Numbered from the stretch's first letter, positions 7,390 through 16,647 are shown. The stretch: 20,448 nucleotides of DNA from Erysipelotrichaceae bacterium (GCA_017561615.1 JAFZBT010000012.1:1-20448), one strand, 5' to 3'. Program-made: numbers and translations. Notes: a model not told the origin generated them from the letters alone.

Positions 7390-9891
7390 TTACTTGTAGT
7401 CCAGAGTGCCGCCGTTTTCCTTAACGTAGTTGGCCCATTCATTATCATCCATCTTGTAGGTGTTGTACTGAATGCCGCCACGGCCCATACCGAAGACGAA
7501 TTCCTCAGTGTAGTACTGTAATCTCATGCACTTCAGAGTTGCAGAAGCATCCAGACCGACAGGGATCATGGTGTACTGCTGTAAGACAGTGCCTTCAATG
7601 GCAGACAGAACGTTAAGTCTCAGGCTGTTTTCAGCCTTGGTACCGGCGTTGACAACCAGCTCACTGCCATCAGCAGCCTTGACGGTGACATCTTCTCCGG
7701 ACAGAGCGAGGTACCAGTCATAGGTCGGAGCAGTGTAGACCTTGCCGTCGATTTCGACATCAGTCGTAATTGAGGTGTAGTCGGTAGCGGGGTCATACTG
7801 ATAGTTGGACTGTACATAAGCCTGCATCAGTCCGTACGGGTCAAGAGCTGAACCGGTCCAGCCTACGCCGAACAGCAGGTCAACAGTGTTATTCTTCAGA
7901 TAATCTGAGAATGCACTTGAACCTAAAGGCTGAGACTGAGTGAATGACAGATGGCCTTCCAGCTTGGTGTCCTTGACAGCTTCAGTCCAGACCTGCTTCA
8001 GCAGCTGATAGCCGTTGTTGTAGTAAGCAGATGAACCTGAACCAGGCTGACCAATGATGATCTGGATTTCCCAGGCATCGGAATCAGCAGGAATATAACC
8101 GGCTTCAACTGACTTCTCATAAGCGATGTCGAACAGCTTCTTGGCACCCTGCAGGTCGTAACCGGAGATGGATTCGATGGCAGCATCGATGTCCTTGTAT
8201 TCCTTGCCTTCGCCATAAGCATCGGCTAAGCCCCAGAAGTTAACGATGACTTCCTTGGCTTCCTGAGTGGTTCTGTAAGCCGTGCCGTTGTCAGGGTCAG
8301 AAATGATCATGTTGCCATACAGAGCCTTGGCCGGAGCACCGGTCGGGTCCAGAGCCAGCTGGTAAGCGGCACGGTCAACGGAGAAGGACATTGCCTGACG
8401 GAATTCCTTGATGCAGATGATTCTCTTGACAACCTTATTGCCGGCGGTAACCGGTGAAGCGGCTAATTCGGCGTTGCCCAGAGCGGTCTCATCCGGGTTG
8501 AAAGCGATGAACCAGGTTGAGTCGCCTTCAGTGAAGTAGGTGAACTGTGAACCCTGATAATCATCCATGTCTTCCTTCTGTAAGCCATACTGCTCCAGTT
8601 CGCCCTTCAGGAACATTTCCAGACGGGTTGAAGCATCAGAGACCTGCTTGAAGGTGATGTTGGTTGTCTGATACTGGCCCTTGTGCTCTTCTTCGAAGTA
8701 GCCGTGCCAGTATTCGTTTCTGGCCATGGCCATGTTGCTGTCAGCCAGATATTCAACCAGCTTGTACGGACCATGTCCGACATAGGTATCAACGGAAGTA
8801 CCGTAGTTGTTGGTGTAGACACCATCGGTAACGGTAGTGCACTTGTCATAGGTAGCGATGTGTACCAGGTTCATGTTGCTGCATAATGCATAGTTCAGAT
8901 AGAAACCTGATAACGGCTTGGTCAGAATGATGACCAGAGTGTGATCGTCCTTGGCAAAGTAGCCGACATCTTCCCACTTATATTCAGGCCATGCCTTACC
9001 TAAGATGGCCATTTCCTCGAATTCCTTATAAGCGTAGTCACCGGCCTCAGCGGCATAGGATTCAACATCCGGGTGACCGTGTAAGGCGGCGATGCAGTCC
9101 TGAAGAGCCTTTAAGGTCTCATCATTCAGCTTAACCTTGCCGTCTTCGTCAGCGGCAGCTTCAAGAACTGAATAGGCGTCAACGCCTTCCAGATATCCGT
9201 AAGCAGCATATAATGACAGGGCAGAACCCCAGTTGCCGCCATCGTTGATGTCGAGAACAACATCAAAGTCGCCGTTCTTGAAGAAGCCATCGGCATCCTT
9301 GGTGAATTCAGCAGGATCAACATATTCATCGTCACCATAGTTTTCGGAAACGAATTCGCCATATGAATATGTACCTTGTTTGACATAATCTTCAGCACCG
9401 ACGATCTTCAGGTTACCGGAATAGAAATTGTCAGCTCTGTAGTTGGCAGCGGTCGGATTCATCAGTCTCTTGGCGGACTCGATGAAGTCCTGAGCGGTAA
9501 TGGGATCGCCATTATCGAATTTCAGCCAATCCTTAAGCTCAATTTCATAGGCCTGGTCCTCTGCACCTTCAGTCAGACCATACTTGCCAATGTACTGCTT
9601 GGTTACGTCCTTCGGCATGTCAACTGCCATGCCCGGAACGATCTTATAGCCGTCCTTGGTATCGTTATAGTCGAAAACGTACAGACCGTCTTCAGTGTAG
9701 TCGATTACGTTCGTGGCATCGTTTGACTGATAGGTATGGTTATTCCAGGACGTCGGCATGGAGTTAACCGCAAAACGCATCGTATAAGTCGTTGTATCAT
9801 CGACATATGAATGGTCATGCTTCTTCTTGCAACCAGTCAAAGAGCCTACACATAATAACAGAACTAAAACTAAAATCAGACTCTTTTTCAT
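7390..9891 (-). CDS. oppA: Oligopeptide-binding lipoprotein OppA, long form
   Basis: An extracellular peptide-binding protein of the SBP_bac_5 type. The signal peptide (1-20) ends in the lipobox LTGC, so C21 should be lipidated and anchored. The mature part has the family's opening (YTMRFAVNSMPTSWNNHTYQ), the ITAQDFIESAKRLMNP helix region, a ...GHGPYKLVEY... strand and the late LLFGVGWTGSALDPYGLMQAY segment. At 833 residues it is clearly longer than the usual 540-660. Extra sequence appears around residues 175-300, rich in D, G, E and A. It is transcribed alone from a strong promoter, between the ami operon and the divergent DUF1835-like gene. By position it most likely serves OppBCDF at 772-6646, but it could also feed the Ami permease. 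Confidence 0.93.
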   Translation of the reverse strand: MKKSLILVLVLLLCVGSLTGCKKKHDHSYVDDTTTYTMRFAVNSMPTSWNNHTYQSNDATNVIDYTEDGLYVFDYNDTKDGYKIVPGMAVDMPKDVTKQYIGKYGLTEGAEDQAYEIELKDWLKFDNGDPITAQDFIESAKRLMNPTAANYRADNFYSGNLKIVGAEDYVKQGTYSYGEFVSENYGDDEYVDPAEFTKDADGFFKNGDFDVVLDINDGGNWGSALSLYAAYGYLEGVDAYSVLEAAADEDGKVKLNDETLKALQDCIAALHGHPDVESYAAEAGDYAYKEFEEMAILGKAWPEYKWEDVGYFAKDDHTLVIILTKPLSGFYLNYALCSNMNLVHIATYDKCTTVTDGVYTNNYGTSVDTYVGHGPYKLVEYLADSNMAMARNEYWHGYFEEEHKGQYQTTNITFKQVSDASTRLEMFLKGELEQYGLQKEDMDDYQGSQFTYFTEGDSTWFIAFNPDETALGNAELAASPVTAGNKVVKRIICIKEFRQAMSFSVDRAAYQLALDPTGAPAKALYGNMIISDPDNGTAYRTTQEAKEVIVNFWGLADAYGEGKEYKDIDAAIESISGYDLQGAKKLFDIAYEKSVEAGYIPADSDAWEIQIIIGQPGSGSSAYYNNGYQLLKQVWTEAVKDTKLEGHLSFTQSQPLGSSAFSDYLKNNTVDLLFGVGWTGSALDPYGLMQAYVQSNYQYDPATDYTSITTDVEIDGKVYTAPTYDWYLALSGEDVTVKAADGSELVVNAGTKAENSLRLNVLSAIEGTVLQQYTMIPVGLDASATLKCMRLQYYTEEFVFGMGRGGIQYNTYKMDDNEWANYVKENGGTLDYK

Positions 9892-9906
9892 TTGTGTCTC
9901 CCTTCT

Positions 9907-9922
9907 TGATAAGTTCTTATCA
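9907..9922. promoter_or_regulatory. Operator-like palindrome at the oppA transcription start
   Basis: TGATAAG-TT-CTTATCA is a perfect 7-bp inverted repeat with a 2-base centre. It sits immediately downstream of the oppA -10, covering the expected start site, which is where a repressor would block transcription. It could instead act in RNA as a short 5' hairpin. The symmetry is observed; the function is inferred. Confidence 0.5.
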
Positions 9923-9927
9923 TTAGG

Positions 9928-9956
9928 ATTATTTCACATTGACTGCAAAATGTCAA
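9928..9956 (-). promoter_or_regulatory. Strong promoter of oppA
   Basis: On the minus strand, a consensus TTGACA (9956-9951), 17 bases, then AATAAT (9933-9928). The start of transcription should fall near 9921, inside a palindrome listed separately, and the AAGGGAG ribosome site lies just before the gene. Confidence 0.8.
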
Positions 9957-10028
9957 TAAACGCCATTTTTTTCACATGTTCTTTTCATTCATTTTGAAAA
10001 AAGAATCAATGATCTGTGAAAACAAAAA

Positions 10029-10052
10029 AGAAGGGACAGATGCGTCCCTTCT
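10029..10052 (-). terminator. Terminator of the ami operon
   Basis: A 9-bp stem, AGAAGGGAC (10029-10037) with GTCCCTTCT (10044-10052), has a 6-base loop. On the minus strand it is followed by TTTTTTGTTTT, a strong intrinsic terminator 27 bases after the AmiF stop. Confidence 0.9.
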
Positions 10053-10078
10053 GCAGTTAATTCTAATTGTCTGGACAA

Positions 10079-11056
10079 CTACTCTTTTTCAAGCAGTTTC
10101 TTTTCCTCGTCCATTCTCTTAAGCTTTGCCCTGTACTCTTCCATTTCGCGGTCATTGGCAAAGACATAGTGACCGGGCAGGATCTCCTGAAGGACCGGAT
10201 GCGGTCCGGACAGGTCGCGCTTGGACTCATCATAGAGAACAAGCTTTCTGTTCTTTTCGATCTGCGGGTCCGGCATCGGCACTGCTGACAGCAGTGAGAC
10301 GGTGTACGGATGCAGCGGATGGGCGAACAGTTCCTCACTGTCGGCGATCTCGACGATTCTGCCCAGGTGAATGACGGCGATCCGGTCGGCAATGAAGCGG
10401 ACGACGGAAAGGTCATGGGCAATGAACAGATAGGTCAGGCCCTTTTCTTCCTTCAGCTTATTCATCAGGTTAAGGACCTGGGCTCTGATGGAAACGTCCA
10501 GAGCGGAGATCGGCTCATCGGCAACGATGAATTCCGGTTCCATGATCATGGCACGGGCGATGCCGATACGCTGTCTCTGTCCGCCGGAGAATTCATGCGG
10601 ATATCTGCTCTTGTGCTCCGGCAACAGACCGACGTCGGCCAGAGCCTTGTCGACCTTGGCTATGCGGTCTGCCTCATCCTTGTACAGATGGAAGTTGTAA
10701 AGTCCTTCGGAGACGCAGTAGTCAACCGTTGCTCTTTCGTTCAGTGAGGCAGCGGGATCCTGGAAGATCATCTGAATGGAACGGATGACGTTGATATCGT
10801 CTTCCTTGGATATCTTGCCGGAGATCCTCTTGCCCTTGAATTCAATTTCGCCCTTGCTCAGTTCATTGATGCGCAGGATGGCCCGGCCCAGAGTGGTCTT
10901 GCCGGATCCTGACTCACCGACCAGCGCGAAGGTCTCGCCGCGGTAGATGTCGAAGTTGGCATCCTTGACGGCTCTGAACTTCTTCTTGGAACCGGCAATG
11001 TCGAAGGCAACATCAACATGCTTAACTGACAGGATTACTTCTCTATCATTCGACAT
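10079..11056 (-). CDS. amiF: Oligopeptide ABC transporter ATPase AmiF/OppF
   Basis: A 325-residue ATPase of normal family length, the second nucleotide-binding subunit of the Ami-type importer. Motifs: Walker A GESGSGKT (47-54), Q99, signature FSGGQ (156-160), Walker B FIVADEP (176-182) with E181, and H214. The C-terminus shares [22 protein letters not shown] with the paralogue at 772-1992 but lacks its coiled-coil insertion. The start at 11056 has AAAGGAGGCGC upstream and overlaps the end of amiE by 11 bases, the same overlap as between oppD and oppF. It is the last gene of amiA-amiC-amiD-amiE-amiF. The name follows the streptococcal order and sizes; oppF would be equally valid. Confidence 0.95.
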   Translation of the reverse strand: MSNDREVILSVKHVDVAFDIAGSKKKFRAVKDANFDIYRGETFALVGESGSGKTTLGRAILRINELSKGEIEFKGKRISGKISKEDDINVIRSIQMIFQDPAASLNERATVDYCVSEGLYNFHLYKDEADRIAKVDKALADVGLLPEHKSRYPHEFSGGQRQRIGIARAMIMEPEFIVADEPISALDVSIRAQVLNLMNKLKEEKGLTYLFIAHDLSVVRFIADRIAVIHLGRIVEIADSEELFAHPLHPYTVSLLSAVPMPDPQIEKNRKLVLYDESKRDLSGPHPVLQEILPGHYVFANDREMEEYRAKLKRMDEEKKLLEKE

Positions 11057-12116
11057 AGAATGCGCCTCCTTTATCTGTCATCTTCTTGATCTTTTCATGC
11101 AGGTCGCAGATGGCATCCGGCTTCTCCAGCTTCGGTGCCCGTTCATCCAGCAGCCAGGTCTTGGCATAATGGGTATCGCTTACCTTGAATAAGGGCGGTT
11201 CCTGCTGGAAATCGATCTTCAGGGCATGCGGGTTGCGCGGGGCAAAGGCATCGCCCTTGATCTCGTTGAACAGTGATGGCGGCGTACCGGTAATGTAGTA
11301 GAGGTTTTCGCCCTTTACGCCCAGCTGCGGCAGCGAGCTCAGCAGCGCCCAGGTATAGGGATGCTTGGGATCGTAGAAGATCTCCTCGGCTGTACCGTAT
11401 TCGATGATCTGGCCGGCATACATGACGCCGATGCGGTCAGCCACGTTGGCGACGACGCCCAGGTCATGGGTAATGTAGATGGTCGTGAACTTGAGTTCCT
11501 TCTGCAGGTCCTTGATCAGCTTGATGATCTGGGCCTGAATGGTTACGTCCAGTGCCGTTGTCGGCTCGTCGCAGATCAGGATCTTGGGGTGGCAGCTCAG
11601 CGCGATCGCGATGACGATTCTCTGTCTCATGCCGCCGGAATACTGGAACGGGTATTCATCAAAGCGCCTTTCCGCATCCTTGATGCCGACCTTTTCCATC
11701 AGCTCAACAGCCTGTTTCCGGGCTTCCTCATGAGATATGCCCTGATGCTTTTCGATTACTTCCGTGATCTGGGAGCCGATGGTTCTGATCGGGTTAAGCG
11801 AGGTCATCGGATCCTGGAAGATGGTGGAGATCTGTTTTCCCCGGATTCCTTCCCAGTCCTTGTCGGTGACCAGCTTGGCTAGGTCCTTTCCATCGAACAT
11901 GATTGAGCCGTTGGTGATGGCGCCGTTGGAATCGAGCATGCCCGTGAAGGTCTTGGTAAAGACGGACTTTCCGGAGCCGGATTCGCCGACGATGGCGAAT
12001 GTCTCACCATCATAGATGTCCAGCGATACATTGCGGATGGCAGTCAGATAGCGTTCACGGACGCGGAAGCGTACCTCAACGTCCCTGGCAGATAAGATAA
12101 TGTTCTTTTCAGTCAT
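11046..12116 (-). CDS. amiE: Oligopeptide ABC transporter ATPase AmiE/OppD
   Basis: A 356-residue ATPase of standard OppD length. Motifs: Walker A GESGSGKS (44-51), Q101, signature YSGGM (159-163), Walker B ILICDEP (179-185) with E184, and H217. The C-terminal region with [33 protein letters not shown] is the usual OppD tail. It pairs with AmiF to power AmiC-AmiD. It serves as the in-window ruler for the enlarged paralogue at 1982-4132, since both share every core block and differ by 360 residues in one place. The ribosome site AGGAGGTAAGG lies in the 12-base gap after amiD. Confidence 0.95.
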   Translation of the reverse strand: MTEKNIILSARDVEVRFRVRERYLTAIRNVSLDIYDGETFAIVGESGSGKSVFTKTFTGMLDSNGAITNGSIMFDGKDLAKLVTDKDWEGIRGKQISTIFQDPMTSLNPIRTIGSQITEVIEKHQGISHEEARKQAVELMEKVGIKDAERRFDEYPFQYSGGMRQRIVIAIALSCHPKILICDEPTTALDVTIQAQIIKLIKDLQKELKFTTIYITHDLGVVANVADRIGVMYAGQIIEYGTAEEIFYDPKHPYTWALLSSLPQLGVKGENLYYITGTPPSLFNEIKGDAFAPRNPHALKIDFQQEPPLFKVSDTHYAKTWLLDERAPKLEKPDAICDLHEKIKKMTDKGGAFYVE

Positions 12117-12128
12117 TTTCCTTACCTC

Positions 12129-13055
12129 CTACATGTGCGTACGCGGGTCAGCGGCATCAGCCAGTTTCTGACCGACAATGTACAGGGAAATCGAGATGGA
12201 CGCCAGAACACCGACCGGGATCCAGAACAGATGCGGATATCCGGTCATGTAGGTCGTATACTGGGAAATCAGCTTGCCTAAGGAGGCATACTGAACGCCG
12301 AGACCCAGGCCCATGTATGACAGGAATACCTCATAGGAGATGTAGCTGGGAATCGCTCGGGAAACATAGGTCATGATGACGGAGATCAGATAGGGAAGAA
12401 TGTTCCTGGTGATCATTGTCGTCGTCTTGGTTCCCAGGCACTTGGAAGCCAGGTTGTACTCACGGTCACGGATGATCATGACCTGCGTTCTGATGAAATA
12501 GGCCACAAAGATCCATTCGGTACAGGTCATCGTGAAGATCAGCGGTCCGTAGCCGGCGCCTAAGACGTAGCTCAGGATCATGGCCAGAAGCAGGAACGGC
12601 ACGTTGGAGATGACGTTATAGACTTCCAGCATGTACTTGTCAACCTTCTTGGAGAAGCCCCAGATGGCACCGATGGGAATGCCGATCAGCATGTTGATCA
12701 GTACGCAGGTAAAGCTGACGATTATTGAGTTTCTCGCACCGGCAAAGACGGCGTCAAATACCGAGTTGCCGATGTTGTCCGTGCCGAACAGATATTTCCA
12801 GCTGGGCTTCAGAAATCTCATTGACTGATCATTAATGTGCGGAGCATTCATCGGGCTGTAGTCGGAGAACAGCGGCTGAATCAGTGCGAAAGTCACCAGG
12901 ATGATGATGAAGATGGCGACACCGACGGCAACCTTGTCCCTGATGAACGTCTTCCAGACGGAGCCCCAGTAGGAGTAGCGGGGAGCAGCAATGTGCTCAG
13001 ATTCAGTTTCGTCAAATTCGGCGAACTGGAAATCGTCATTTCTGATCTCACTCAT
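12129..13055 (-). CDS. amiD: Oligopeptide ABC transporter permease AmiD/OppC
   Basis: A 308-residue permease with an N-terminal cytoplasmic segment (1-38), TM1 (about 42-64), a short outer loop containing the LFGTDNIGNSVFDAVFAGAR block, four to five further helices, and an EAA loop REYNLASKCLGTKTTTMITRN. The C-terminus DAADPRTHM is typical. The size equals that of streptococcal AmiD (308). It has no extracytoplasmic insertion; in this transporter the partner AmiC carries it. The start codon overlaps the amiC stop as TAATG, so the two permeases are translationally coupled. Confidence 0.95.
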   Translation of the reverse strand: MSEIRNDDFQFAEFDETESEHIAAPRYSYWGSVWKTFIRDKVAVGVAIFIIILVTFALIQPLFSDYSPMNAPHINDQSMRFLKPSWKYLFGTDNIGNSVFDAVFAGARNSIIVSFTCVLINMLIGIPIGAIWGFSKKVDKYMLEVYNVISNVPFLLLAMILSYVLGAGYGPLIFTMTCTEWIFVAYFIRTQVMIIRDREYNLASKCLGTKTTTMITRNILPYLISVIMTYVSRAIPSYISYEVFLSYMGLGLGVQYASLGKLISQYTTYMTGYPHLFWIPVGVLASISISLYIVGQKLADAADPRTHM

Positions 13056-14554
13056 TATGCTCTTCCCTCCTTTTCTGCAAGGCTGATCCGCGGGTCAACC
13101 CAGGTCAGCATGATGTCACCCAGTAATACGGACAGAACGGAGATCGCCGAGAACATGAAGGTCAGGGCAACGACCATGGTGTTGTTGTACTGCTTGATGG
13201 CATCCGGCAGCATCTTGCCCATGCCGCCGACCGAGTAAATGGTTTCGGTAATGAGGGCGCCGACCAGAGCGGCAGCCAGTGATTCGGGAATGCCGTGAAC
13301 GATGGGTACGACGGCATTCTTGAAGATGTGCTTCCAGAAGATCTCCTTCTGATTAAGTCCCTTGGCCTTGGCAAACTTCACGTAGTCGGAATTCATCTGG
13401 TCGACCACGTATCTTCTCGTCCACAGCATTCTTCCGCTGATGGACGGTAAGGCCAGGGATATGGTAGGCAGGATCCATGAACGGATGTCCATCGCTCCCT
13501 TGATCGGGAATGCCGACGGCAGTCCGAACAGGTTGGTACCCAGATACCTGAACAGGTAAATGTATGCCAAAGAAGGAACGGCGATGATGAAGATGATGTA
13601 GGCCATGCCCAGCTTATCGGGCAGCTTGTCCTTGTTCTTGGCCATGATCAGGCCGGCCGGAAGGCCGATGCCGTAGGCCAGGATCATCGCGAAAACGCCC
13701 ATGATGAAGGATGTACCAACCATTGATGACTGCTGTTTCTTGGTCTGATAGTTGGCATAGTGGTCAACGAACTTGTTGGTATCCAGCTTGTCAAGGACCT
13801 CCTTGTAGGTGAGCGTACCGAAGATGATGGCGGATTCACCGGTGATTCCGGTTTCAAACTTTACCGTCCGCTTTACTTCCGTTCCCTGCGAGGCAAAGAT
13901 GACGTTGAGAACGTCCATGCCCTGATAAGTCGGATAGGACTTGCCGAGGTTGAGAGTTATGATGTTCTGATGGATGTACGGGAAGTTGGTATCCGTATAG
14001 ATCAGATACTTGTGGTAAGTCCCGCTGCCGATCAGAGCCAGGCCGCCGGTAGGAGTCGTGCCCAGCTTTATGTATCTGGCCAGATCAGGATTGTTGGGAT
14101 CCTGAACGTACCAGGGATGGTCTAACATAATGAGATTCTTCAGCCAGTCAACCAGCCTGCTTGACAGCGGAATGTCCCTGTAAGCATACGGCAGACCGGA
14201 AACGGTCATGGTTTCCACGGAATAGCCCTTGTCACGGTAAAGATCCATGAACTGGTAATATTCCGGTGATCCGACCTGATAAGCCGCTATGATCTCGTCA
14301 CTTCCGGCTTCATAAAGACTTGAACAATATTCACTGAAGGGTACATAATCCAGATACCCCAGCCTTTCCCAGGTTGTCATGACATAAGATGTCTTATCAT
14401 CCGGCTTGCCGCCTAACTTCCGGTAAGTCGGGTCTTCAAAGAAAATGTTTTCTCTGGGGATTAGCGAATACAGCATGATAAAAACGATAACCATGATGAT
14501 AAAGACAGACAGGAGTGACCGCAGCAGTCTTTTCCATATATATCCTTTTTTCAT
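13055..14554 (-). CDS. amiC: Oligopeptide ABC transporter permease AmiC/OppB with extracytoplasmic domain
   Basis: A 499-residue OppB-type permease; streptococcal AmiC is almost the same length, which supports the Ami-type naming. TM1 is at about 11-31. A large outer domain of about 240 residues (35-275) follows, with NNPDLARYIKLGTTPTGG and TDTNFPYIHQNI segments. The membrane core resumes at about 278, with the EAA loop DYVKFAKAKGLNQKEIFWKHIF (389-410) and a C-terminal TWVDPRISLAEKEGRA. An AGAGAGGTAG ribosome site precedes the start. A terminator hairpin lies between amiA and this gene, so it is probably expressed by read-through at a lower level than the binding protein. Confidence 0.95.
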   Translation of the reverse strand: MKKGYIWKRLLRSLLSVFIIMVIVFIMLYSLIPRENIFFEDPTYRKLGGKPDDKTSYVMTTWERLGYLDYVPFSEYCSSLYEAGSDEIIAAYQVGSPEYYQFMDLYRDKGYSVETMTVSGLPYAYRDIPLSSRLVDWLKNLIMLDHPWYVQDPNNPDLARYIKLGTTPTGGLALIGSGTYHKYLIYTDTNFPYIHQNIITLNLGKSYPTYQGMDVLNVIFASQGTEVKRTVKFETGITGESAIIFGTLTYKEVLDKLDTNKFVDHYANYQTKKQQSSMVGTSFIMGVFAMILAYGIGLPAGLIMAKNKDKLPDKLGMAYIIFIIAVPSLAYIYLFRYLGTNLFGLPSAFPIKGAMDIRSWILPTISLALPSISGRMLWTRRYVVDQMNSDYVKFAKAKGLNQKEIFWKHIFKNAVVPIVHGIPESLAAALVGALITETIYSVGGMGKMLPDAIKQYNNTMVVALTFMFSAISVLSVLLGDIMLTWVDPRISLAEKEGRA

Positions 14555-14580
14555 ACCACTACCTCTCTTTCTGAAAAAAC

Positions 14581-14603
14581 AGGGCCAGGGAATTCCTGGC
14601 CCT
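14581..14603 (-). terminator. Terminator hairpin between amiA and amiC (attenuator)
   Basis: A 9-bp GC-rich stem, AGGGCCAGG (14581-14589) with CCTGGCCCT (14595-14603), has a GAATT loop and is followed on the minus strand by GTTTTTT. It lies 30 bases after the amiA stop and 26 bases before the amiC start. Partial termination here would give more binding protein than permease. Confidence 0.85.
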
Positions 14604-14633
14604 ATTATTGTGTTCTAATGATTTACGGACGAA

Positions 14634-16580
14634 TTATTCGCCTTTTAACCACTTGGCCTTGGCAGCTTCGTACTCAGCAGTAGTGATCGGGGTATCCTGA
14701 ACCTTCATGTACTTGAAGTACGGAACGTTGTTGTAGGAAGCCTGACCATATAAGCCGTAAGCTCCGGTGAACGGAACGACCTTGCTGACAGCCAGTGAAG
14801 CACCGCTTGTTGAATAAGGTCTTAAGATACCGTTAGCCAGCAGGATGGCTTCGATCTTGGCGAAGGCATCGATTCTCTCGTCGCCGGCCAGTAAGGTAGC
14901 CTTATCCAGCAGTTCCTTGACATCGTACAGACCGATGGTAGCCTTGGCAGCCTTGTTCTCTTCAGTCTCACCCTCGGAAACGAGGTTCAGGCCGGAGTAG
15001 GCAAGCATGTCGCCATTGTCGGTGTTGTAGCAGTTGATGTAGGTTAACGGGTCGCCATAGTCCGGGCCCCATCCAGCAGAGAATGCGAAGTCGATGCTGT
15101 TGTCAGCGCCGGTCGGCATTGAGTAGAAGGATGAACGGTAAGCAGATACATCATCGAATACTACCAGGTTGACCTTTACATAATCACCCAGAGCATCCTC
15201 AATGGACTTCTGCATAGCCAGAGCAGTGTTCTTGTTGTTCTCGTTAGCGCCGTTGACAGGGTAGTCAAGAATGATCGGCCATGAAACGGTATCACCGAGT
15301 TCGGCCTTGGCCTTTTCAGCAAACTTCTTGGCTCTTTCCGGGCTGTACCAGGCATCCTGACCATCGTTCAGGTCAATGCCGGCAAATTCGGGTTCTAATT
15401 CACCCAGGTACTTTTCTACCAGTGCACCGTAGGCAGTGCCATTGCTCTGAGCGGCAAAGGTGTAAGGAACCAGAGTATTTCTGGCAACTTCCAGAGCTCT
15501 TTCCTCACCACGGGTGATGGTCAGAGTGGCCTTGTCAGAGTAAGCGGCATAGACAGCCAGACGGAACCACTTGTTCAGGATGGCAGCCTTGGCATCGGCC
15601 TGCTGCTTCTCATCCTTGGTAGTAGTTACAACAGAAGGATTGTTGTACAGAGCGAACTTCATTCTGTCGAAGTTGAAGGCGCCCCAGTAAGTAGTAGAGG
15701 TAGTCAGAGTCTTGTACTGATTGTCCTTGTAAAGTTCATCAGCCTTGGCAACAACGTCCGGAAGGTTGGAGTTGATGGCAGTAGAAGTAACTTCACCGTT
15801 GACAAACATGTTGAAGTTCTGAGCCGGATCAGTGAAGTCGGAGAAGGTGATGACTACATGCTTGACAAAGAGGTTAGCCTTGTCGTAGTAGTTCGGGTTC
15901 TCGTCGAACTTGATTTCCTGCTTAGGAACTAATGAAGACAGGATGTAGCAGCCGTTGTACAGAATGCCGGAAGCTTCAACAGCACCGAAGTCAGCGCCCT
16001 TGGCAGCCAGGAATTCAGCATTGATCGGCCACAGGATTGAATAGGTGGTCATGCCATCGAAGTAGCCGCAGGGCTGAGTCAGAGTGTAAACGACGTTTTC
16101 GCCGTCGGCCTTGCATCCGACTTCTTCCCAGGTAGCAGTTCCGTCTTTGTAAGCTCTCAGGTTGACGACCAGGTCTTCAACCAGTGACAGCGTTTCGGAC
16201 TGAACATCGGCAGCGTGCTTCAGACCGGTAACGAAGTCTTCAGCAGTAACCTTTGCGTAAACTTCGCCCTCATTTGTTGACCAGGTAGCATTGTCACGGA
16301 TGTGGAATGTCCAGGTCATCATGTCAGCACTCGGTTCCCACTTGTCGGCCATGCCGGCAACCAGAGTACCGTGTGAGTCCTGAGTTAATAATCCTTCAAT
16401 GAAGTTTGACAGATAGTCACCGTTTGAAGACTTATTATTGAATACATAGTCCAATGTGGTCAGGTCAAATGAATCCAGCATTGTATACGTATCAACAAGG
16501 TGTTCATCAGGTTTCTTGTTACAGCCAACCATTGAAAGAACCATTAATACGGATAGTAATACGACTAATAATTTCTTCAT
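14634..16580 (-). CDS. amiA: Oligopeptide-binding lipoprotein AmiA/OppA
   Basis: A 648-residue extracellular binding protein for the AmiCDEF importer. The signal peptide (1-19) ends in SMVGC, with C20 as the lipidation site. The mature protein has the AmiA/AliA/AliB look: an opening DTYTMLDSFDLTTLDY, EGLLTQDSHGTLVAGMADKWE, a VTAEDFVTGLKHA segment and a late SAGWGPDYGDPLTYINCY block found in streptococcal AmiA-type proteins. Size is close to streptococcal AmiA (about 659). An AAAGGGG ribosome site precedes the start at 16580. It is the first gene of the operon; a terminator after it should make it the most abundant product. It differs strongly from the 833-residue OppA at 7390-9891. Confidence 0.95.
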   Translation of the reverse strand: MKKLLVVLLSVLMVLSMVGCNKKPDEHLVDTYTMLDSFDLTTLDYVFNNKSSNGDYLSNFIEGLLTQDSHGTLVAGMADKWEPSADMMTWTFHIRDNATWSTNEGEVYAKVTAEDFVTGLKHAADVQSETLSLVEDLVVNLRAYKDGTATWEEVGCKADGENVVYTLTQPCGYFDGMTTYSILWPINAEFLAAKGADFGAVEASGILYNGCYILSSLVPKQEIKFDENPNYYDKANLFVKHVVITFSDFTDPAQNFNMFVNGEVTSTAINSNLPDVVAKADELYKDNQYKTLTTSTTYWGAFNFDRMKFALYNNPSVVTTTKDEKQQADAKAAILNKWFRLAVYAAYSDKATLTITRGEERALEVARNTLVPYTFAAQSNGTAYGALVEKYLGELEPEFAGIDLNDGQDAWYSPERAKKFAEKAKAELGDTVSWPIILDYPVNGANENNKNTALAMQKSIEDALGDYVKVNLVVFDDVSAYRSSFYSMPTGADNSIDFAFSAGWGPDYGDPLTYINCYNTDNGDMLAYSGLNLVSEGETEENKAAKATIGLYDVKELLDKATLLAGDERIDAFAKIEAILLANGILRPYSTSGASLAVSKVVPFTGAYGLYGQASYNNVPYFKYMKVQDTPITTAEYEAAKAKWLKGE

Positions 16581-16600
16581 ATTGTTTCCCCTTTCGTTGC

Positions 16601-16620
16601 ATAAACAATATATAGTTTAT
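16601..16620. promoter_or_regulatory. Operator-like palindrome at the amiA transcription start
   Basis: ATAAAC (16601-16606) and GTTTAT (16615-16620) flank an 8-base AT centre that is itself symmetric except at one pair, giving 18 of 20 symmetric positions. It touches the amiA -10 and covers the expected start site, the same position as the different palindrome in front of oppA. The symmetry is observed; repressor binding is inferred. Confidence 0.45.
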
Positions 16621-16647
16621 TATCAGTATTTTTCAGTACTCCGTCAA
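16619..16647 (-). promoter_or_regulatory. Promoter of amiA
   Basis: On the minus strand, TTGACG (16647-16642), a 17-base spacer, then GATAAT (16624-16619). The layout matches the oppA promoter. Confidence 0.75.

Noticed and set aside
9969..10022. TTTTCACA ... TGTGAAAA inverted repeat between amiF and oppA
   Set aside because: The arms are 38 bases apart and oriented unlike a CRP-type site, and AT-rich sequence yields such matches easily.
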